10,318 bases of DNA, from NCBI GenBank assembly GCA_022704885.1, contig JAKJFO010000141.1, positions 1-10,318 of the forward strand. Reading direction: 5' to 3'. The notes under the pieces are model-generated. The model made no database searches and was not told the origin of the DNA. It worked only from the letters and a program-made list of their open reading frames with translations. Origin of the DNA: Candidatus Rifleibacteriota bacterium (GTDB taxonomy: Bacteria; Riflebacteria; Ozemobacteria; Ozemobacterales; Ozemobacteraceae). Positions 5,430 to 10,318 of the stretch are shown piece by piece; the stretch's first letter is position 1, and each line of letters starts with the position of its first letter. The translations under genes and the position numbers were made by a program.

Positions 5430-5900
5430 ATGGCATACTGGCTGATGAAATGTGAGCCGACAGCTTACTCAATCGAAGATCTGCAAAGAGACAAAACCAC
5501 CAGCTGGGAAGGCGTTCGCAATTATCAGGCCCGCAACTTCATGCGCGACACCATGCAGGCTGGCGACATGGCAGTGTTTTACCATTCGAATGCCGAGCCG
5601 TCGGGCGCAGTCGGAATAATGAAGGTCGTCAAGACCGGTTACCCTGACCACTTTGCCTTCAAAGTCGACCACAAATACTTCGACGCACGAAGCACACCGG
5701 AAAAGCCCCTGTGGTATATGGTCGATGTCGCTTTTTTGGCCAGATTTCCCGAGATTGTTCCCCTGGCAAAGATAAAGGCTGAGCCTCGCCTTAAAGGCAT
5801 CATGGTGGCACAGCAGGGCACGCGACTCTCAGTTCAGCCTTTATCAGAAGAGCACTTCAAAATCATCTGCGAGCTCGGTGGCTGCAGCATACGGTCTTGA
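5430..5900 (+). CDS. EVE-domain protein (THYN1-like)
   Basis: The product has 156 residues and consists of one EVE domain (formerly DUF55), related to the PUA fold and to human THYN1. Family signatures are AYWLMKCEP at 2-10, SIEDL at 14-18, WEGVRNYQARNFMR at 26-39, GDMAVFYHS at 45-53, and WYMVDV at 95-100. EVE domains bind modified bases in nucleic acids (for example modified cytosines) in an aromatic pocket; the ligand of this stand-alone bacterial form is not known. It is cytoplasmic. It is divergent from an RNA-modifying enzyme gene, which fits a nucleic-acid modification theme but proves nothing. The start is supported by GGAGG. No strong terminator follows before treY, so some read-through into treY is possible. 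Confidence 0.93.
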   Translation: MAYWLMKCEPTAYSIEDLQRDKTTSWEGVRNYQARNFMRDTMQAGDMAVFYHSNAEPSGAVGIMKVVKTGYPDHFAFKVDHKYFDARSTPEKPLWYMVDVAFLARFPEIVPLAKIKAEPRLKGIMVAQQGTRLSVQPLSEEHFKIICELGGCSIRS

Positions 5901-5955
5901 CAGCAGCAAAACAAATGCTTTCAGCCGGAGCAATTTTTGTTGAATTTCTGGCAGA

Positions 5956-5961
5956 TAAAAT
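5956..5961 (+). promoter_or_regulatory. Possible -10 element upstream of treY
   Basis: TAAAAT in the 104-bp gap before treY matches 5 of 6 consensus bases, but no convincing -35 is found at normal spacing (TTTTTG at 5934-5939 is poor). The treY RBS, AGGAGG at 5993-5998, is strong and six bases from the ATG. A weak imperfect hairpin lies around 5911-5941 and lacks a proper U tail. Confidence 0.3.
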
Positions 5962-6004
5962 GAGAAAATAGAAAAAAGAGGATATTTGTGTCAGGAGGCT
6001 GCTC

Positions 6005-8671
6005 ATGAATAGCTACCCACGAGCCAGCTACCGGCTGCAGATGCATGCGCACTTCAACTTTGCCATGCTGGCCGAGCATCTCGATTACCTGCAACAGCTC
6101 GGAATCAGCCATTTATACCTGTCGCCCTGCCTGCAGGCAGTCCCGGGCAGTCTGCATGGCTACGACGTTGTCGACCACACCCACATTAACAGTGAACTCG
6201 GCGGCAATTACGGTTTTGAGCGACTGGCAAAGCTGCTTGCCGATAGAAAGATGAGCATCATTCTCGACATCGTGCCCAACCACATGGCCGTGCGCTGCCC
6301 GGAAAACCCGTGGTGGTGGGATGTTCTCGAAAACGGCCCTTCCAGCCAGTTTGCCAGCTACTTTGATGTCGACTGGCATTGCGAATCTGACCATTTTTCA
6401 AATCTGATACTTCTGCCGGTTCTCGGTGACCATTACGGAATCGTGCTTGAAGCCGGCGAGCTGCAGATCGAGCATGTTAAGGGAAAATTCACCCTGAATT
6501 ATTTCGAAAACGTCTTTCCGGTAGCACCAAGATCGCTGCCGATAATTCTCGAGCAAGCCTACAAAGATAGTGGCATCGATGAACTCGGCTATCTGGCCGG
6601 AGCTCTGCAGTCGCTGCCACACGCTTCGTCGCGCGACTTCGATAAGATTCGGCGCCGGCAACGCGACAAGGCCGTACTATTCGAAATGATGAATGCAATG
6701 TGCAAAGATGTTGATGGCTTCGAAGAAGCCATCAACAAAGCGGTGAGCATTGTCAATCAGAATCACGACCAGCTCGACATGCTTATCGGCCGCCAGAACT
6801 ACAAGCTGGCATACTGGAAACTGTCGCATTACCAGGTGGGTTATCGCAGATTCTTCAACATAAACTCGCTGGTCGGACTGCGCATGGAAGACGACAGAGC
6901 CTTTCGCGACTCACACCAGCTGGTGATTGAACTGGCGCAGAAAGGAAGCGTAGATGGTTTTCGTGTCGACCATCCGGATGGCCTATTTGCTCCGACAGAT
7001 TACCTCACCCGCCTTCGAAAAGCATGTCCGGAAGCAATCATCGTCGTTGAAAAAATTCTCGAACACAACGAACAGCTCAACCCACGCTGGCCGGTTTCAG
7101 GCACCACCGGCTATGATTTTCTCAATCTGGTCGATGGATTGCAGATCGACCCCGCCGGTTACGAGAAACTCATACAGTTCTGGCAGGAGTTTATCGGAGA
7201 GACACATGATTTTAAAACACTGGTTTACAGGGCAAAAAAACAGGCGATAAAAAAGCTGCTGGGCAGTGAAATCAACCGGCTTGCCGACGATCTGGCGCAG
7301 ATCTGCGAAAAACATCGACGCTATCGAGATTTTGCCCATCAGCAGCTTTATGAAGCTCTGGTCGAAGTCGCTGCCGGATTCGATATTTATCGAACCTACA
7401 TGGAGCCGGAAACCGGCAATATTTCAGAGACAGATGCAAGAGCGATCAGCACAGCCATAGACAGGGCCAGAGCAACAAAGCCGGAATCGGGTGATTACAT
7501 TTTCGACTTTATCGCCGACATTCTTCTGCTCAAGCTGCGCGGCGACGAAGAAAGCCTGTTCATCAGAAGATTTCAGCAGTTCACCGGCCCGGTCATGGCT
7601 AAAAGCCTTGAGGATACCGTATTCTACATTTTCAACCCGCTGACCGGTGTCAATGAAGTCGGTGGTAATCCTGCCACTCCTGCCACCTCAGTCAAACGCT
7701 TTCACGAATGGTGCAGAAATACTTCAAAAAAGTGGCCACTTACCATGTTAGCAGGCTCGACGCACGACACCAAACGCAGTGAAGATCTACGCGCCAGACT
7801 TGCCCTGCTCAGCGAGATTCCAGATCACTGGCGTACTGCGGTCAAAAAATGGCACGAAATGAACGCAAAATTAAGAATTGGCAGCGCACCTGACGCTAAC
7901 ACCGAATACCTCCTCTACCAGACTCTTGCCGGCGCCTGGCCAATCGAGAAGGAGCGGATAGTTCAGTATATGCAGAAGGCAGTACGTGAAGCCAAAATTC
8001 ATTCAAACTGGTCAGAGCCCGACCAGAAGTTTGAAACAGAACTGACCGGGTTCATCGGCCGGATTTATGAAAACGATGAATTCATCGGCTCCCTGGCCGA
8101 TTTTGTTGGCAAACTGACAGAACCTGGCTGGATAAATTCGCTTTTGCAGCTGACCTTACGGCTGACAGCACCAGGGTTTCCTGATATTTACCAGGGCTGC
8201 GAAATATGGAACAATAATCTCACCGACCCCGACAACCGTCGTGCAGTAGACTTTGTTCGCAATCTGGAATTGCTTAAACAGCTTGCAGGGCGAAGTTGCC
8301 GCGAAATCATGAATGACATGCAACATGGACTGCCGAAGCTGTTCGTCATCAAAACTCTTCTGGCCTTGCGAAACAGGGTGCCAGCGTTCAATGAACCTGA
8401 CAGTTACCAAGCCATGGAGGTTTCAGGCAGCCATCACTCCGACATAATAGCCTTTATGCGTGGAGCCTCGGTAATCACGATCGTCCCGCGCCACCATTTC
8501 AGCCGAAAAAACCGCTGGGACGCCACGCGGATCAATATTCCACCCGGTCGCTGGCAGAACGTGTTCACCAGCCAGATCGTCGACTGTGGCACGAACAAAA
8601 TCAGGGATCTTCTGAAGGAATTTCCGGTTGCAGTTCTGGTCGATCTAGATCAGACAGAGGAGTTAACATGA
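6005..8671 (+). CDS. treY: Maltooligosyltrehalose synthase (TreY), EC 5.4.99.15
   Basis: The product has 888 residues. It converts the terminal alpha-1,4 bond at the reducing end of a maltooligosaccharide to alpha,alpha-1,1, making maltooligosyltrehalose in the cytoplasm. Family signatures: YRLQMHAHFNFA at 9-20, LGISHLYLSP at 32-41, SLHGYDVVDH at 49-58, and ILDIVPNHMA at 86-95. The GH13 catalytic triad is visible as Asp322 (GFRVDHPDG), Glu349 (VVEKIL) and Asp588 (STHDTKRSED). The TreY-specific WPVSGTTGYDF (362-372), GPVMAKSLEDTVFY, NEVGGNP and YQGCE/DPDNRRAVDF blocks are all present, so the enzyme looks intact. The length is within the family range. Its ATGA stop/start overlap with treZ shows one operon. 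AGGAGG precedes the start. Confidence 0.97.
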   Translation: MNSYPRASYRLQMHAHFNFAMLAEHLDYLQQLGISHLYLSPCLQAVPGSLHGYDVVDHTHINSELGGNYGFERLAKLLADRKMSIILDIVPNHMAVRCPENPWWWDVLENGPSSQFASYFDVDWHCESDHFSNLILLPVLGDHYGIVLEAGELQIEHVKGKFTLNYFENVFPVAPRSLPIILEQAYKDSGIDELGYLAGALQSLPHASSRDFDKIRRRQRDKAVLFEMMNAMCKDVDGFEEAINKAVSIVNQNHDQLDMLIGRQNYKLAYWKLSHYQVGYRRFFNINSLVGLRMEDDRAFRDSHQLVIELAQKGSVDGFRVDHPDGLFAPTDYLTRLRKACPEAIIVVEKILEHNEQLNPRWPVSGTTGYDFLNLVDGLQIDPAGYEKLIQFWQEFIGETHDFKTLVYRAKKQAIKKLLGSEINRLADDLAQICEKHRRYRDFAHQQLYEALVEVAAGFDIYRTYMEPETGNISETDARAISTAIDRARATKPESGDYIFDFIADILLLKLRGDEESLFIRRFQQFTGPVMAKSLEDTVFYIFNPLTGVNEVGGNPATPATSVKRFHEWCRNTSKKWPLTMLAGSTHDTKRSEDLRARLALLSEIPDHWRTAVKKWHEMNAKLRIGSAPDANTEYLLYQTLAGAWPIEKERIVQYMQKAVREAKIHSNWSEPDQKFETELTGFIGRIYENDEFIGSLADFVGKLTEPGWINSLLQLTLRLTAPGFPDIYQGCEIWNNNLTDPDNRRAVDFVRNLELLKQLAGRSCREIMNDMQHGLPKLFVIKTLLALRNRVPAFNEPDSYQAMEVSGSHHSDIIAFMRGASVITIVPRHHFSRKNRWDATRINIPPGRWQNVFTSQIVDCGTNKIRDLLKEFPVAVLVDLDQTEELT
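8657..8671 (+). promoter_or_regulatory. treZ ribosome binding site and treY/treZ ATGA overlap
   Basis: GAGGAG (8657-8662) inside the last codons of treY lies 5 nt before the treZ ATG (8668). The treY TGA (8669-8671) overlaps that ATG by 4 bp, as in translationally coupled genes. Confidence 0.85.
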
Positions 8672-10318
8672 CGAAGTTCAGAATATGGGCCCCCAAAGCG
8701 AAAACAATGAACCTGTGTACAGACAACGGCGAATATCAGATGATCCCGGAAAGAGACGGGTTCTGGCACATCGAATTGAAGAATCTCAAGCATCCTGTTT
8801 TGTATGCATACAAGATCGACAAAAGCGGCCCCTACCCTGACCCGGCTTCGCGTTTTCAGCCTGAAGGCGTGCATGGCCGTTCGCAGCTCTGGCAGGATGA
8901 TTTCGAGTGGCATGACCAGAACTGGCAGGTGCCAGCTCTCAAAGATGCGATCATCTACGAAGTGCACACCGGCACATTTACGCAACATGGAACATTCGCA
9001 GGAATAATTGACAAACTCGATTACCTGACAGAGCTTGGCATAACCCACCTTGAACTCATGCCGGTGGCGGCTTTTCCGGGAAACCGCGGCTGGGGCTATG
9101 ACGGCGTAGCGCTTTATGCACCGCACAGTTCTTATGGCACGCCGGATGATCTTAAACGACTGGTTGACGCCTGTCATCAGCGCGGTCTGGCGGTGATTCT
9201 CGACGTTGTTTACAATCACCTCGGCCCTGACGGCAATTATCTCGGTCTTTATGGCCACTACTTTGCGCATCGTTACCACACGCCATGGGGTGATGCCGTC
9301 AATTTTGACGGCGCCTACAGTGATCAGGTGCGAGAATTCGTGATCGACAACGCTCTGATGTGGCTGCGCGATTTTCATTTCGACGGCCTGCGCCTCGACG
9401 CGGTGCACGCAATCTTCGACTTTTCGGCCGTGCATATTCTTGAAGAACTGCAGACAAGGGTCGACCGGCTCTCAGCCACCACCGGGCGTTCATATAGTCT
9501 CATTGCAGAAAGCAGTCTCAACGACCCGAGAATACTTGAAAACCCACAACGCGGTGGTTATGGACTGGCGGCACAATGGCTCGATGACTTTCATCATGCC
9601 GTACACGTAATGCTGACCGGCGAGCAACAGGGCTATTACATAGACTTCGCCGGACATGCTGACCTTGACAAGTGCCTCAACGACTATTTCATCTGCGACG
9701 GGCGCTACTCGACCTATCGAAAGCGACGGCATGGTCGATCAGCCACAGCACTGCCACCCGAGCGCTTTATCGTTTCGACTCAGACGCACGACCAGGTTGG
9801 CAACCGCGGCAACGGTGAAAGACTATGCCATCTGACAAGCCTGCACAACTGCCAGATCGCTGCGGCGCTGATGTTGCTTTCGCCGTTTGTTCCGATGCTC
9901 TTTCAAGGTGAAGAATGGGCCGCCAGCACGCCTTTTCTATATTTCACCGACCATGTCGACAAAGGCCTCGCAAAGGCGGTCAGAGAAGGGCGAAAACGCG
10001 ACTACGCATTTCTCGGCGGTAAAGTGCCCGACCCGCAGGCCGCGACGACTTTCCGGCGCAGCATTCTTAAATGGTCTGAGACAGCAGATACCGAACATGG
10101 TGCCATGATCGAATGGTACAAAAAACTTATCGACCTGCGCCGCCAGTATCTAGATGAGATCAGAAAAAGCCGGCGATCATTCAGACCGGCAAGAAGCAGC
10201 AAGGATGTCTATGTTTACGATGCTGGCAGAATAAAGGTTCTGGTCAATCCAGACGGCAGAAGCGCCAGCTTTGCCGATGCCAGTCTGGCCAGGGCACGCA
10301 TAATCATGCAGAACCGCC
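8668..10318 (+). CDS. treZ: Maltooligosyltrehalose trehalohydrolase (TreZ), EC 3.2.1.141 (3' end outside window)
   Basis: The frame is open from the ATG to the right edge (550 residues). TreZ proteins are usually about 560-620 residues, so only a short C-terminal part is missing. The enzyme cuts the alpha-1,4 bond next to the trehalose end of maltooligosyltrehalose and releases free trehalose. An N-terminal beta-sandwich (about 1-90, starting FRIWAPKA) precedes the GH13 barrel. Signatures: YEVHTGTFT, LELMPVAAFPG, GWGYDG, ILDVVYNHLGPDGNYL, GLRLDAVHAI with Asp244 as nucleophile, LIAESSLNDPR with Glu281 as general acid, and QTHDQVGNR with Asp375. GGYGLAAQWLDDFHHA and LTGEQQGYY are TreZ-specific and separate it from the branching enzyme GlgB. 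It is translationally coupled to treY. Confidence 0.97.
   Translation, partial: MTKFRIWAPKAKTMNLCTDNGEYQMIPERDGFWHIELKNLKHPVLYAYKIDKSGPYPDPASRFQPEGVHGRSQLWQDDFEWHDQNWQVPALKDAIIYEVHTGTFTQHGTFAGIIDKLDYLTELGITHLELMPVAAFPGNRGWGYDGVALYAPHSSYGTPDDLKRLVDACHQRGLAVILDVVYNHLGPDGNYLGLYGHYFAHRYHTPWGDAVNFDGAYSDQVREFVIDNALMWLRDFHFDGLRLDAVHAIFDFSAVHILEELQTRVDRLSATTGRSYSLIAESSLNDPRILENPQRGGYGLAAQWLDDFHHAVHVMLTGEQQGYYIDFAGHADLDKCLNDYFICDGRYSTYRKRRHGRSATALPPERFIVSTQTHDQVGNRGNGERLCHLTSLHNCQIAAALMLLSPFVPMLFQGEEWAASTPFLYFTDHVDKGLAKAVREGRKRDYAFLGGKVPDPQAATTFRRSILKWSETADTEHGAMIEWYKKLIDLRRQYLDEIRKSRRSFRPARSSKDVYVYDAGRIKVLVNPDGRSASFADASLARARIIMQNR

Noticed and set aside
5905..5945. Imperfect hairpin after the EVE-domain gene as a terminator
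   Set aside because: Only a 4-bp core (TGCT/AGCA) with a bulged AT-rich extension and no proper U tail; not enough to call.
8650..9435. 261-codon open frame on the minus strand
   Set aside because: It lies entirely antisense to treZ, whose protein is conserved across the whole stretch. Its translation has no recognisable domain and no good RBS, so it is a by-product of treZ codon use.
1..10318. CRISPR arrays, tRNA or rRNA genes, insertion sequences, defence systems
   Set aside because: No regularly spaced repeats, cloverleaf-like sequences, transposase-like frames or terminal repeats were seen. The EVE-domain gene alone, next to housekeeping genes, does not make a defence island.

Overview
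The window looks like a housekeeping and carbon-storage stretch of a bacterial chromosome of roughly balanced GC content. Several genes have AGGAG-type ribosome binding sites and sigma70-like promoters, and two carry Sec signal peptides, so a Gram-negative-type environmental bacterium is a reasonable guess. I cannot name the lineage from sequence alone. There is no sign of phage, transposon, CRISPR array, tRNA or rRNA.

Layout, left to right. A GH13 alpha-amylase-type gene enters from the left edge and ends at 362, followed by a perfect 14-bp terminator hairpin. A small secreted orphan (450-902, minus) diverges from a Sir2-type deacylase (1084-1815, plus). The sirtuin shares a bidirectional terminator with a second small secreted orphan (1882-2262, minus). 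That orphan diverges from a GNAT acetyltransferase (2478-2975, plus), which converges on a cyclic-nucleotide-binding protein (2993-3640, minus). A 281-bp divergent intergenic region with several palindromes leads to a four-helix membrane protein (3922-4356, plus). This converges on an RluA-family pseudouridine synthase (4383-5363, minus), which diverges from an EVE-domain protein (5430-5900, plus). The right 4.3 kb is a treY-treZ operon (6005 to beyond the right edge).

The clearest joint function is conversion of maltodextrin or glycogen to trehalose. TreY turns the reducing end of a maltooligosaccharide into a trehalosyl unit and TreZ releases trehalose. The two genes overlap by 4 bp (ATGA). 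The alpha-amylase at the left edge could supply maltooligosaccharides, but it lies 5.6 kb away and is not in the same transcript. No treX/glgX debranching gene is visible.

No wholly new system is evident. The most notable observations concern compact gene organisation: two intrinsic terminators lie inside the 3' coding ends of convergent neighbours, and a back-to-back pair of extended -10 promoters appears to give the pseudouridine synthase an almost leaderless mRNA. Also notable are a pair of related 17-bp palindromes spaced 22 bp apart in a divergent promoter region, and a cNMP-binding protein whose C-terminal beta-rich domain resembles, by eye only, an Sm/Hfq-type fold.
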